From the NCBI RefSeq assembly GCF_009379765.1, contig NZ_WHTD01000065.1, positions 1-41,303 of the forward strand: a DNA stretch of 41,303 nt, written 5' to 3'. This DNA comes from Actinophytocola sp. (GTDB taxonomy: Bacteria > Actinomycetota > Actinomycetes > Mycobacteriales > Pseudonocardiaceae). Below the pieces are notes generated by a model, which saw only the letters and a program-made list of their open reading frames with translations, was not told where the DNA came from and made no database searches. Below are positions 30,822 to 39,059 of this stretch, piece by piece (position 1 is the stretch's first letter; each line of letters starts with the position of its first letter). Position numbers and translations under genes: made by a program.

Positions 30822-32078
30822 TTACCGGGCGGCACCGGCGCGGCGCTTGGTCCAGACGTCGTAGGCCACGGCCGCCAGCAGCACCAGGCCCTTCACCAGC
30901 ATCACGCGCTCACTCGGCGCGCCGATCAGGGACATCCCGTTGTTGATCACGCCCATGATGAGGCCACCGGTGATCGCGCCGACCACCTTGCCCACGCCGC
31001 CCTGCACCGCGGCGCCGCCGATGAAGGCCGCGGCGATCGCGTCGAGCTCGAACGACGTGCCGGCGGTCGGGCCGGCCTGGTTGAGCCGGCCCGCGAAGAT
31101 CACGCCGGCGAGCGCGGCGAGCGCGCCCATGTTGACGAACACCCAGAACGTCACCGGCTTCACCCGCACCCCGGACAGGGTCGCCGCCGCCAGGTTGCCG
31201 CCCACCGCGTAGATGTGGCGACCGAACACCGAGCGGCTGGTCATCAGGGTGTAGCCGAGCACGAGCACGGCGAGCAGCACCAGCACCCACGGCAGGTTCC
31301 GGAACCGGGCCAGCTGCACCACGACGAACAGCACCACGACGGCCGCCAGGACGATCTTGCCGGCGAACAGCGGCATCGGGTCGACGGTCTGGCCGTAGCC
31401 CTGCCGCGCCCTGCGGGTGCGCCACTGGGCCACCGCGAAGCCGACGACCGCGAGGATCCCGACCAGCAGGCTCACGACGTCCGCGCCGCCGAGCGGGCCG
31501 AGGCCGACGTTGCCGAGGTAGCCGCCGGTGAACCCGTTGGCCAGGGTGCGGATCTCGTCCGGGAACGGCCCGATGCCCTGGTTGCCGAGCACCGTCAGGG
31601 TCAGCGCGCGGAACACGAGCATGCCGCCCAGCGTCACGATGAATGCGGGGATGCCGAAGTAGGCGATCCAGTAGCCCTGCGCCGCGCCGATGATCGCGCC
31701 CGCGACGAGTGTGGCCACCACCGCGAGCGGCCACGGCAGTCCCCAGTGGACGGTCAGCACCGCGCAGATCGCGCCGGTGAGCGCCACGACCGACCCGACG
31801 GACAGGTCGATGTGTCCGCTGATGATCACCAGGATCATGCCGATCGCCAGGATGAGCACGTAGGAGTTCTGCACGACGATGTTCGAGATGTTGCCCGGCT
31901 GCAGCAACGCGCCGTCGGTGAGAAACGTGAACAGGACCACGATCAGCGCGAACGCGACGTAGATCCCGCTCTGCCGCAGGTTGATCCGGAACCGCCGCCG
32001 CGCCGGCGCGGCATCCTGCGTGCGCGGCCCGCTCGCAAGCTCACTCTGCGACACCGATTCACTCGCAAGCTCGCTCAC
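30822..32078 (-). CDS. mmsB: Multiple-monosaccharide ABC transporter permease
   Basis: A 418-residue integral membrane protein of the RbsC/XylH/GguB family with about ten transmembrane helices; the family hallmark LILAIGMILVIISGHIDLSVGSVVALTGA is present in pieces (IGMILVIISGHIDLSVG), as are IPAFIVTLGGMLVFRAL, SGVRVKPVTFWVFVNMGALAALAG and AAFIGGAAVQGGVGKVVGA. It forms the membrane channel for sugar uptake with MmsA and ChvE. GTG at 32078 follows GAGGAAGG. The first 30 residues are a Ser/Glu-rich polar extension containing a small internal duplication (SELAS). It is the last gene of the leftward arabinose operon, after a 267-bp gap filled with repeats. Confidence 0.92.
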   Translation of the reverse strand: MSELASESVSQSELASGPRTQDAAPARRRFRINLRQSGIYVAFALIVVLFTFLTDGALLQPGNISNIVVQNSYVLILAIGMILVIISGHIDLSVGSVVALTGAICAVLTVHWGLPWPLAVVATLVAGAIIGAAQGYWIAYFGIPAFIVTLGGMLVFRALTLTVLGNQGIGPFPDEIRTLANGFTGGYLGNVGLGPLGGADVVSLLVGILAVVGFAVAQWRTRRARQGYGQTVDPMPLFAGKIVLAAVVVLFVVVQLARFRNLPWVLVLLAVLVLGYTLMTSRSVFGRHIYAVGGNLAAATLSGVRVKPVTFWVFVNMGALAALAGVIFAGRLNQAGPTAGTSFELDAIAAAFIGGAAVQGGVGKVVGAITGGLIMGVINNGMSLIGAPSERVMLVKGLVLLAAVAYDVWTKRRAGAAR

Positions 32079-32123
32079 TGGTGCACCTTCCTCGTGTCAG
32101 TGATCCATGACTCCCGAGACACC

Positions 32124-32186
32124 GTGCCGACCCGTGACGCAGCCACGCCGACCCCCGACGTCGCCGTGTCGACCCGTGACGTCGCC
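32124..32186 (+). repeat. 21-bp tandem repeat, cluster 1, between mmsA and mmsB
   Basis: Three successive 21-bp units starting at 32124, 32145 and 32166, with the core CGACCCGTGACGTCGCCGTG or near variants. They lie in a gap inside the transport operon. A partial fourth unit follows. Confidence 0.78.
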
Positions 32187-32238
32187 GTGTCAGCCGAGTC
32201 GGACCAACGTGGCGTCATCATCTGCATTCATCGCCACC

Positions 32239-32291
32239 CGACGACACGGCCACGCCACCGGACGACACGGCTACGTGGGAGGGCGACACGG
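32239..32291 (-). repeat. 21-bp tandem repeat, cluster 2, inverted relative to cluster 1
   Basis: The octamer CGACACGG recurs at 32242, 32263 and 32284, exactly 21 bp apart, inside units like GACGACACGGCCACGCCACC. Its reverse complement contains GGCCGTGTCG, matching the GCCGTGTCG core of cluster 1. The two clusters are thus inverted copies separated by about 50 bp and could fold into a long structured RNA in the mmsA-mmsB transcript. Confidence 0.72.
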
Positions 32292-32345
32292 GTGTGGCAC
32301 GGGGTGGGGCGGGTGTGGGTTCCTCTCGCCGCGCGAGGTCGACAC

Positions 32346-33881
32346 TCATCGACGGGCCTCCTGGGTCATGAACTCCATCAGGCGTTCCTGGGTCGCTTCG
32401 GCACGGGTCAGCTCACCGGTCACCCGACCCTCCGACAGCGCGTAGATCCGGTCGCACAGGCCGAGCAGCTCGGGCAGCTCCGAGGAGATCACCAGGACCG
32501 CCTTGCCCTGGTCGGCCAGCGAGTTGACGATCGTGTAGATCTCGTACTTGGCGCCGACGTCGACGCCCCTGGTCGGCTCGTCGAGGATGAGCACGTCCGG
32601 CTCGGTGAACATCCACTTGGCCAGCACGACCTTCTGCTGGTTGCCGCCGGAGAGCGTGTGGGTCGACGCGAGCACGTCCGGCGTCTTGATCCGCAACGCC
32701 CCACGGAACCGCTCGGCCGCCCGGAACTCCTCGTGCTCGTCGACCCAACCCCGGCGCGCGAGCAGGCCGAGCCCCGCGGCCGAGACGTTGCGCTTGACGT
32801 CGGTCACGAGGTTGAGCCCGTAGCGCTTGCGGTCCTCGCTCACGTAGGCGATGCCGTTGCGGATGGCCGACCGAACGGTCCGCACGTCGATCTCCCGGCC
32901 GTCCTTCCACACCCGGCCGGAGATGTCGACGCCGTAGGACCGGCCGAACACGCTCATCGCGAGCTCCGTGCGACCCGCGCCCATCAGCCCGGCCAGACCC
33001 ACGATCTCCCCGCGCCGCAACGAGAGCGTGGCGTTGTCGACGACCACCCGGCCCGGGTGCGTCGCGCTGTGGACGGTCCAGTCCTCGATCCGCAGCACCT
33101 CCTCGCCCGCGGCCGCGGGCGGGCGTGGCGGGAACCGGTGCTCGAGGTCCCGGCCCACCATCCCGGCGATGATCCGCTCCTCGGTCACCGCGTCCGCGGC
33201 CACGTCGAGCGTCTCGATCGTGCGGCCGTCGCGGAGGATCGTGATGGTGTCGGCGATCGCGGTGATCTCGTTGAGCTTGTGCGAGATCACCACGCACGTG
33301 ATGCCGTCGTCACGCAGGCCGCGCAGCAGGGCGAGCAGGTGCTCGGAGTCGTCGTCGTTCAACGCCGCCGTCGGCTCGTCGAGGATCAGCAGCCGGACCT
33401 CTTTGGACAGTGCCTTGGCGATCTCGACGAGCTGCTGCTTGCCCACCCCGAGGTCGCCGGCCGGCGCGGTCGGGTTCTCCCGCAGCCCCACGCGGCGCAG
33501 CAACGCCTGCGCCGCGTGGTTCGTGCGGTTCCAGTCGATCATCCCTCGGGTCGCGATCTCGTTGCCCAGGAACAGGTTCTCCGCGACCGACAGCTGGCCG
33601 ACCAGCGCCAGCTCCTGGTGGATGATCACGATCCCGCGCGCCTCGCTGTCGCGGATGCCGGCGAACGCGCAGACCTCGCCGTCGAACTCGATCTCCCCGG
33701 AGTACGACCCGTGCGGGTGCACCCCGGAGAGGATCTTCATCAGCGTCGACTTGCCCGCGCCGTTCTCGCCGCAGATCGCGTGGATCTCCCCGCGGCGCAC
33801 CGACAGCTCCACATCCCGCAGCGCGGTGACGCCGGGGAACGACTTGGTGATGCCGCGCATCCGCAGGATGTCGTCTGGCAT
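32346..33881 (-). CDS. mmsA: Multiple-monosaccharide ABC transporter ATP-binding protein
   Basis: A 511-residue ATPase with two ABC domains in tandem, as in RbsA/XylG/GguA. First half: Walker A GENGAGKST (about residue 37), signature-like LGVGKQQLVEIAKAL, Walker B LLILDEPTAAL, H-loop VISHKLNE. Second half: degenerate Walker A region GLMGAGRTE, signature LSGGNQQKVVLAKWM, Walker B VLILDEPTRGVD. The GRTE in place of GKST is normal for this family, so only one site is fully catalytic. ATG at 33881 follows GAGGTAG, 4 bp after the chvE-like stop. Confidence 0.94.
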   Translation of the reverse strand: MPDDILRMRGITKSFPGVTALRDVELSVRRGEIHAICGENGAGKSTLMKILSGVHPHGSYSGEIEFDGEVCAFAGIRDSEARGIVIIHQELALVGQLSVAENLFLGNEIATRGMIDWNRTNHAAQALLRRVGLRENPTAPAGDLGVGKQQLVEIAKALSKEVRLLILDEPTAALNDDDSEHLLALLRGLRDDGITCVVISHKLNEITAIADTITILRDGRTIETLDVAADAVTEERIIAGMVGRDLEHRFPPRPPAAAGEEVLRIEDWTVHSATHPGRVVVDNATLSLRRGEIVGLAGLMGAGRTELAMSVFGRSYGVDISGRVWKDGREIDVRTVRSAIRNGIAYVSEDRKRYGLNLVTDVKRNVSAAGLGLLARRGWVDEHEEFRAAERFRGALRIKTPDVLASTHTLSGGNQQKVVLAKWMFTEPDVLILDEPTRGVDVGAKYEIYTIVNSLADQGKAVLVISSELPELLGLCDRIYALSEGRVTGELTRAEATQERLMEFMTQEARR

Positions 33882-33885
33882 GGAG

Positions 33886-34998
33886 CTACCTCAGCTGGTC
33901 GGCGGTGTAGTACCCGGAGTCGACGAGCACCTTCTGGTAGTTGGACTTGTCGACGATCACCGGCTCGAGCAGGAACGACGGCACGACCTTCTCGCCGTTG
34001 TCGTAGTCCTTGTCGTTGTTGATCTCCGGCTTGTCGCCCCGCAGCACCGCGTCGGCCATGTCCACCGCGACCTTCGCCAGCTCGCGGGTGTCCTTGTGGA
34101 TCGTGGAGTACTGCTCACCGGCGATGATCGACTTCACCGACGCGACCTCGGCGTCCTGCCCGGTCACCACGGGGTAGGGCTGGTCCGCGGTCCCGTAGCC
34201 ACCGCTCTTGAGCGCGGACAGGATGCCGATGGACAGCCCGTCGTACGGCGATAGCACGCCGTCCACCCGGGCGCCGCCGTAGCTGGCGGTGAGCAGGTCC
34301 TCCATGCGCTTCTGCGCGGTGGCCGGGTCCCAGCGCAGGATCGCGATCGTGCGGAAGTCGGTCTGCCCGCTCTTCACCACGAGCGTGCCCTTGTCGATGT
34401 GCGGCTGCAGCACCGACATCGCGCCGTCGAAGAAGAACGTCGCGTTGTTGTCGTCCGGCGAACCGGCGAACAGCTCGACGTTGAGCGGCCCCTTGGCCGG
34501 ACCTGCGCTGCCGTCGGCGCCGAGCACCTTCAGCCCGGTCAGCAGCGAGGTCGCCTGCTGCACGCCGACCTTGAAGTTGTCGAACGAGGCGTAGTAGTCG
34601 ACGTTGGGGCTGTTGCGGATCAGCCGGTCGTAGGCGATCACCGGGATGTCGGCGTCCGCGGCCCGCTGGAGCTGGGTGGTGATCGCGGTGCCGTCGATGG
34701 AGGCGATGATCAGCAGCCGGGCATCCTTGGTGATCTGGTTCTCGAGCTGGTTGGCCTGGGTGGGGATGTCGTTCTCCGCGTACTGCAGGTCGACCTTGTA
34801 ACCCTTGTCCTCCAAGGCTTTCTTGATGTTGTCGCCGTCGTGGATCCAGCGCTCCGAGGAGCGGGTCGGCATCGTGACGCCGACCAGCGCGCCGTCGGAG
34901 GACTGGGGCTGCTGGTCCACCGTCTTCTCCGACGAGCCGCATCCGGCGAGCACCAGCGCGGTGGCGGCGGCAACCGCCGCGAGCCGTGGAAACCTCAT
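33886..34998 (-). CDS. chvE: Sugar-binding lipoprotein of the multiple-monosaccharide ABC importer
   Basis: A 370-residue substrate-binding lipoprotein. The signal ends in a lipobox (LVLAGC, Cys at about 20). The type I periplasmic-binding fold follows: VGVTMPTRSSERWIHDGDNI, LLIIASIDGTAITTQLQRA, VIAYDRLIRNSPNVDYYASF, VELFAGSPDDNNATFFFDGA, GVLSPYDGLSIGILSAL, and VVTGQDAEVASVKSIIAGEQ. This set is characteristic of ChvE/xylose/arabinose-type binders. ATG at 34998 follows AGGGAG, 17 bp after araA. Being inside the araBDA operon, L-arabinose or an arabinose-related sugar is the expected ligand. Confidence 0.93.
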   Translation of the reverse strand: MRFPRLAAVAAATALVLAGCGSSEKTVDQQPQSSDGALVGVTMPTRSSERWIHDGDNIKKALEDKGYKVDLQYAENDIPTQANQLENQITKDARLLIIASIDGTAITTQLQRAADADIPVIAYDRLIRNSPNVDYYASFDNFKVGVQQATSLLTGLKVLGADGSAGPAKGPLNVELFAGSPDDNNATFFFDGAMSVLQPHIDKGTLVVKSGQTDFRTIAILRWDPATAQKRMEDLLTASYGGARVDGVLSPYDGLSIGILSALKSGGYGTADQPYPVVTGQDAEVASVKSIIAGEQYSTIHKDTRELAKVAVDMADAVLRGDKPEINNDKDYDNGEKVVPSFLLEPVIVDKSNYQKVLVDSGYYTADQLR

Positions 34999-35015
34999 TG
35001 TTTCTCCCTTCCCTT

Positions 35016-36524
35016 CTAGCGCAAGCCTTGCGCGAGTCGGTGGTAGGCCTGGTTCCAGCGCAGCCGGTCGGCGAACGCCTCGGTGGTGGTCGCCGCGTCG
35101 ATCAGCACCAGCTCGGTGTCGACCATCTGGGCGAAGTCGCGCAGTACCGCCGAGCCCACGGCCTGGCTGAGCACCGTGTGGTGCGGGCCGCCCGCGGTGA
35201 GCCAGCACTCCGCGGACGTCCGCAGGTTCGGCGCGGGCTGCCAGACGGCGCGCGCGACGGGCAGGTTCGGCAGTGGCTCGTCCGGCGGCACGACCTCGAT
35301 GTCGTTGGCCACCAGGCGAAAGCGGTCGCCGATGTCGGCGAGCCCGACGACGACGGCCGGGCCGGGGGCCGCGTCGAACACCAGCCGAACCGGGTCCTCG
35401 CGGTCCCCGATGCCGAGCGGGTGGATCTCGCACGACGGCCGGGCCGCGGCGACCGACGGGCAGACCTCGAGCATGTGCGCGCCGAGGATCTTCGGCATGC
35501 CCGGTCCGAAGTGGTAGGTGTAGTCCTCCATGAACGAGGTGCCGAGGCCCGTGCCGGTACCCATCGCCTTGACCGCCGCGAGCAGCGCCGAGGTCTTCCA
35601 GTCGCCTTCGCCGCCGAACCCGTAGCCGTCGGCCATCAGCCGCTGCACGGCCAGGCCCGGCAGCTGGCGCAGCCCGCCCAGGTCCTGGAAGTTCGTGGTG
35701 AACGCGCCGAAGCCGCCCTCGGTGAGGAACCGGCGCAGCCCCGCCTCGATCCGGGCCGCGTAGCGCAGCGACTCGTGCCGCGCTCCCCCACGCGCCAGGT
35801 CCTGGCCGAGCCGGTAGACGTCGGCGTAGTCGGCGACCAGCAGGTCGACCTCGTCGTCGGCCACCGAGTCGACCTCGGCCACGAGGTCGTTGACGCCGTA
35901 GGTGTTGACCGAGACGCCGAACCGCAGCTCGGCCTCGACCTTGTCCCCCTCGGTCACCGCGACGTCGCGCATGTTGTCGCCGAACCGCGCGAGGCGCAGG
36001 CCACGCAGGTGGTGCGCGCCGGTCGCGGCCCTGGCCCACTCGTCGATCCGCCGCACCACCTCCGGGTCGAGGGCGTGCCCCGCGACGGTCTTGCGCGCCA
36101 CCCCGAGCCGGGTCTGGATGTAGCCGAACTCCCGGTCGCCGTGCGCGGCCTGGTTGAGGTTCATGAAGTCCATGTCGATGGACGACCACGGCAGCGCCTC
36201 GTTGAGCTGGGTGTGCAGGTGCAGCAAGGGTTTCCGCAGCACGTCGAGCCCGGTGATCCACATCTTCGCCGGCGAGAACGTGTGCATCCAGGCGATCACG
36301 CCGACGCACGACGGGTCGCCGTTGGCCGCCAGCAGGACATCGCGGATCGCCGTCGAGTCGGTGAGCACCGGCCGCCACACCAGCTCGACGGACAGCCTCC
36401 CGGACTCGGTGAGCATCCGCTGGATCTGCTGGGACTGGCTCGCGACCTGCTCGAGCGTGTCCGCGCCGTACAGGTGCTGGCTGCCGGTGAGGAACCAGAC
36501 CTGCGGCTTTGCGGCAGACGACAT
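35016..36524 (-). CDS. araA: L-arabinose isomerase
   Basis: A 502-residue cytosolic isomerase converting L-arabinose to L-ribulose, at the expected length. Signature residues: the N-terminal VWFLTGSQHLYGADTL, the metal-ligand/catalytic glutamates in FLTEGGFGAFTTNFQDLGGL and GFGGEGDWKTSALLAAVKAM, the His in FMEDYTYHFGPGM, and the C-terminal GGPHHTVLS. The ATG at 36524 has a strong GGGGGAGG site; an upstream ATG at 36548 would lie before it. It is followed by the transporter genes and preceded by araD (31-bp gap). Confidence 0.97.
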   Translation of the reverse strand: MSSAAKPQVWFLTGSQHLYGADTLEQVASQSQQIQRMLTESGRLSVELVWRPVLTDSTAIRDVLLAANGDPSCVGVIAWMHTFSPAKMWITGLDVLRKPLLHLHTQLNEALPWSSIDMDFMNLNQAAHGDREFGYIQTRLGVARKTVAGHALDPEVVRRIDEWARAATGAHHLRGLRLARFGDNMRDVAVTEGDKVEAELRFGVSVNTYGVNDLVAEVDSVADDEVDLLVADYADVYRLGQDLARGGARHESLRYAARIEAGLRRFLTEGGFGAFTTNFQDLGGLRQLPGLAVQRLMADGYGFGGEGDWKTSALLAAVKAMGTGTGLGTSFMEDYTYHFGPGMPKILGAHMLEVCPSVAAARPSCEIHPLGIGDREDPVRLVFDAAPGPAVVVGLADIGDRFRLVANDIEVVPPDEPLPNLPVARAVWQPAPNLRTSAECWLTAGGPHHTVLSQAVGSAVLRDFAQMVDTELVLIDAATTTEAFADRLRWNQAYHRLAQGLR

Positions 36525-36555
36525 GAAGCCTCCCCCTCCGGGGCTCATTGCGGGC

Positions 36556-37209
36556 TCACTGCCCGTAGACGTTCCGGTAACGGGCGTAGAGCCGGTCGAC
36601 GTGCTGCGGGTCGATGGCGTCCGGGGTGCCGAGCTGGTGTGCGAAGTGGACGGTCCGAGCCACGTCCTCGACCAGCACCGCGGCCTTGACCGCCGCGCGG
36701 GCGTCCGCGCCGACGGTGAACGGCCCGTGGTTGCGCATCAGCACGGCCGGGGACCGGCTGCCGCGCAACGTCTCGACGATGCCGCGGCCGATCGAGTCGT
36801 CGCCGATGAGCGCGAACGGGCCGACCGGGATGTCCCCTCCGAACTCGTCGGCGATCATCGTGAGCACGCACGGGATCGGCTCACCGCGCGCCGCCCACGC
36901 GGTGGCGTACGGGGAGTGGGTGTGCGCCACCCCGCCAACCTCGGGCAGGTGCCGGTAGACGTAGGCGTGCGCGGCGGTGTCCGACGACGGCGCGAGCTCA
37001 CCCTCGACCAGCTCGCCGTTCAGGTCGGTCACCACCATCGCGTCCGGCCCGAGGTCGTCGTAGGACACCCCGGACGGCTTGATCACCATCAGCCCGGCAC
37101 CGGGCACCCTGGCCGAGACGTTGCCCGCGGTCCAGCTCACCAGCCCGTAGCGGGTGAGCTCGCGGTGGAGCGACGCCACCGTCTTGCGGAGCTCCGCGAC
37201 GGCCGTCAC
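36556..37209 (-). CDS. araD: L-ribulose-5-phosphate 4-epimerase
   Basis: A 217-residue class II aldolase/epimerase that converts L-ribulose-5-phosphate to D-xylulose-5-phosphate. The zinc site is seen in VAHTHSPYATAWA (two His) and the third His in VLMRNHGPFTVG; the phosphate-binding TAGNVSAR and IKPSGVSYDDLG segments are present. GTG at 37209 shares bases with the araB stop (GTGA), so it is translationally coupled. It completes the bacterial arabinose pathway with araB and araA. Confidence 0.95.
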   Translation of the reverse strand: MTAVAELRKTVASLHRELTRYGLVSWTAGNVSARVPGAGLMVIKPSGVSYDDLGPDAMVVTDLNGELVEGELAPSSDTAAHAYVYRHLPEVGGVAHTHSPYATAWAARGEPIPCVLTMIADEFGGDIPVGPFALIGDDSIGRGIVETLRGSRSPAVLMRNHGPFTVGADARAAVKAAVLVEDVARTVHFAHQLGTPDAIDPQHVDRLYARYRNVYGQ

Positions 37210-38876
37210 TGTTCCACCGCCATGCGGCGCATGGCCTTGAGCCGGCGCATGACCTCGTTGCCGCCCCGGCCGAAGTGGTCGTGCAGCGCGGCGTACTCGC
37301 TGTAGAGCTGTTGGTAGACCGCCACGTTCGCCGGGTTCGGCCGGTAGCTCTCCTGGTCGGCCGAGCCCATCGCGGCGGCGGCCGCGCGGATGTCGGGGTG
37401 GGCGCCGGCGGCCACGGCCGCGTGCATCGCCGACCCCAGCGCCGGTCCCTGCGCCGAGCCGATGGTCGACAGCGGCAGGTTCGTCACGTCGGCGTAGATC
37501 TGCAGGAGAAGCGCGTTGCGCACCAGACCGCCGGCGACGACGAGCTCGGTGACCGGCACCCCCGAGCCGGTGAACGCCTCGATGATCATCCGGGTGCCGA
37601 ACGCGGTGGCCTCGAGCAGCGCGCGGTAGACGTCCTCGGCCCGGGTGGCGAGCGTCTGGCCGAGCACCAGCCCGGAGAGCTCGTGGTCCACCAGCACCGA
37701 GCGGTTGCCGCTGTGCCAGTCGAGCGCGACGAGCCCGTGCTCGCCGACCCGCTGCCGCGCGGCCAGCCCGGTGAGCAGCTCGTGCACCGAGACGCCCTGG
37801 GCGCCGGCCCGCTCGTGGTACTCCGGTGGCACCTGGTTGTCCACGTACCAGGCGAAGATGTCCCCGACGCCGCTCTGCCCGGCCTCGTAGCCCCACAGCC
37901 CGGGCACGATCCCGCCGTCCACGACCCCGCACATGCCCGGCACCTCGCGCAGCACCGCGCCGTTGAGCACGTGGCAGGTGGAGGTGCCCATGATCGCGAC
38001 CATCCGGCCCGGCTCGACCGCGCGCGCGGCCGGGGCGGTCACGTGCGCGTCGACGTTGCCCACCGCCACCGCGATGCCGGCGGGCAGGCCGGTCCACTTG
38101 GCGGCGAGCGCGGTCAGGTCCCCCGCGCGGTCGCCCAGCTGCCGGATCGGATGGTCGAGCTTGTCCGCGACGAAGCCCGCGAAGTCCGGGTTCAGCTCGC
38201 GCAGGAAGTCCTCGGACGGGTAGCCGCCGTCCTGGTAGACGCCCTTGTAGCCGGCCGTGCAGGCGTTGCGCACGTACCGGCCGGTGAGCAGCCAGACGAT
38301 CCAGTCGGCCGCCTCGACCCAGTGCGCCATCGCCGCGTAGACCTCGGGCGCCTCCTCGAGCACCTGCAGGCCCTTGGCGAACTCCCACTCCGAGGAGATC
38401 AGCCCGCCGTAGCGGGGCAGCCACCGCTCCCCGCGCGCGGCCGCGAGCCGGTTGATCCGGTCGGCCTGCGGTTGGGCGGCGTGGTGCTTCCACAGCTTCA
38501 CGAACGCGTGCGGGTTGCCGGCGAACTCGTCGAGCTCGCACAGCGGGGTGCCCTCGGCGGTGACCGGAACCATCGTGCACGCGGTGAAGTCGGTGCCGAT
38601 GCCGATCACGGCCGCCGGGTCGGCGCCCGCGTCGGCGATCGCCGTCGGCACCGCGTTGCACAGCACGTCCACGTAGTCCCGCGGCACCTGCAGCGCCCAG
38701 TCCGGCCGCAGTGGCGCGCCGGTGCCCGGCAGGGTCCGGTCCACCACACCGTGCCGGTACTCGTGCACCGCCGTCCCCAGCTCGGCGCCGTCGCGCACCC
38801 GCACCACGACCGCTCGCCCGGACAGGGTGCCGAAGTCGACGCCCACCACCAGCGCATCGTCGCGGTCGTTCGCCAT
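37206..38876 (-). CDS. araB: L-ribulokinase
   Basis: A 556-residue FGGY-family kinase phosphorylating L-ribulose at C5. Landmarks: VVGVDFGTLSGRAVVVRV (first ATP/sugar lobe), GIGTDFTACTMVPV, EWEFAKGLQVLEEAPEVYAA, GTSTCHVLN, and the second-lobe VVAGGLVRNALLLQIYADV and GPALGSAMHAAVAAG. I choose the ATG at 38876 over a GTG at 38903. The latter lies upstream of the -10 region and operator, and the ATG sits where the transcript is predicted to start, so translation would be leaderless. First gene of the leftward araBDA-chvE-mmsAB operon. Confidence 0.95.
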   Translation of the reverse strand: MANDRDDALVVGVDFGTLSGRAVVVRVRDGAELGTAVHEYRHGVVDRTLPGTGAPLRPDWALQVPRDYVDVLCNAVPTAIADAGADPAAVIGIGTDFTACTMVPVTAEGTPLCELDEFAGNPHAFVKLWKHHAAQPQADRINRLAAARGERWLPRYGGLISSEWEFAKGLQVLEEAPEVYAAMAHWVEAADWIVWLLTGRYVRNACTAGYKGVYQDGGYPSEDFLRELNPDFAGFVADKLDHPIRQLGDRAGDLTALAAKWTGLPAGIAVAVGNVDAHVTAPAARAVEPGRMVAIMGTSTCHVLNGAVLREVPGMCGVVDGGIVPGLWGYEAGQSGVGDIFAWYVDNQVPPEYHERAGAQGVSVHELLTGLAARQRVGEHGLVALDWHSGNRSVLVDHELSGLVLGQTLATRAEDVYRALLEATAFGTRMIIEAFTGSGVPVTELVVAGGLVRNALLLQIYADVTNLPLSTIGSAQGPALGSAMHAAVAAGAHPDIRAAAAAMGSADQESYRPNPANVAVYQQLYSEYAALHDHFGRGGNEVMRRLKAMRRMAVEQ

Positions 38877-38883
38877 GCTGGCA

Positions 38884-38911
38884 GTGTTATCGCTAACATT
38901 CACGCCGTCAA
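38884..38911 (-). promoter_or_regulatory. araB promoter with a LacI-type operator
   Basis: On the minus strand TTGACG (38911-38906) and TAACAC (38889-38884) form -35/-10 boxes 16 bp apart, followed by 7 nt and the araB ATG. Between and over the -10 lies TGTTATCGCTAACA (38885-38898), a palindrome with one mismatched symmetric pair around a central CG, typical of LacI-family operators. The AraR-like repressor encoded just upstream is the obvious candidate to bind it and block polymerase until arabinose is present. Confidence 0.72.
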
Positions 38912-39036
38912 GACTCGATGACTATGCCAAGGCAACAAGGTAGTGAACGCGCACATTTCGGACCGACCTGGAAACGCTGAGGCGGGATGGGTCGGGCGGG
39001 CCGGGACCGGCACGGGCAGGCAGAGCGAAGGCAGGT

Positions 39037-39049
39037 GGCGCGAAGCGCC
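39037..39049. terminator. Small GGCGC/GCGCC hairpin after the AraR-like gene
   Basis: GGCGC-GAA-GCGCC lies 11 bp beyond the stop of the regulator. A five-pair stem with a GAA loop and no U-tract; a weak terminator at best. Confidence 0.35.
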
Positions 39050-39059
39050 GGTAGCACAG

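Noticed and set aside
30804..34022. A 1072-codon plus-strand open frame across the transporter genes
   Set aside because: His/Arg/Asp-rich translation, a frame shadow of the conserved mmsB and mmsA genes.
38877..38903. Nine-residue N-terminal extension of AraB from the GTG at 38903
   Set aside because: It would have to be encoded across the -10 box and operator, and no ribosome site precedes it.
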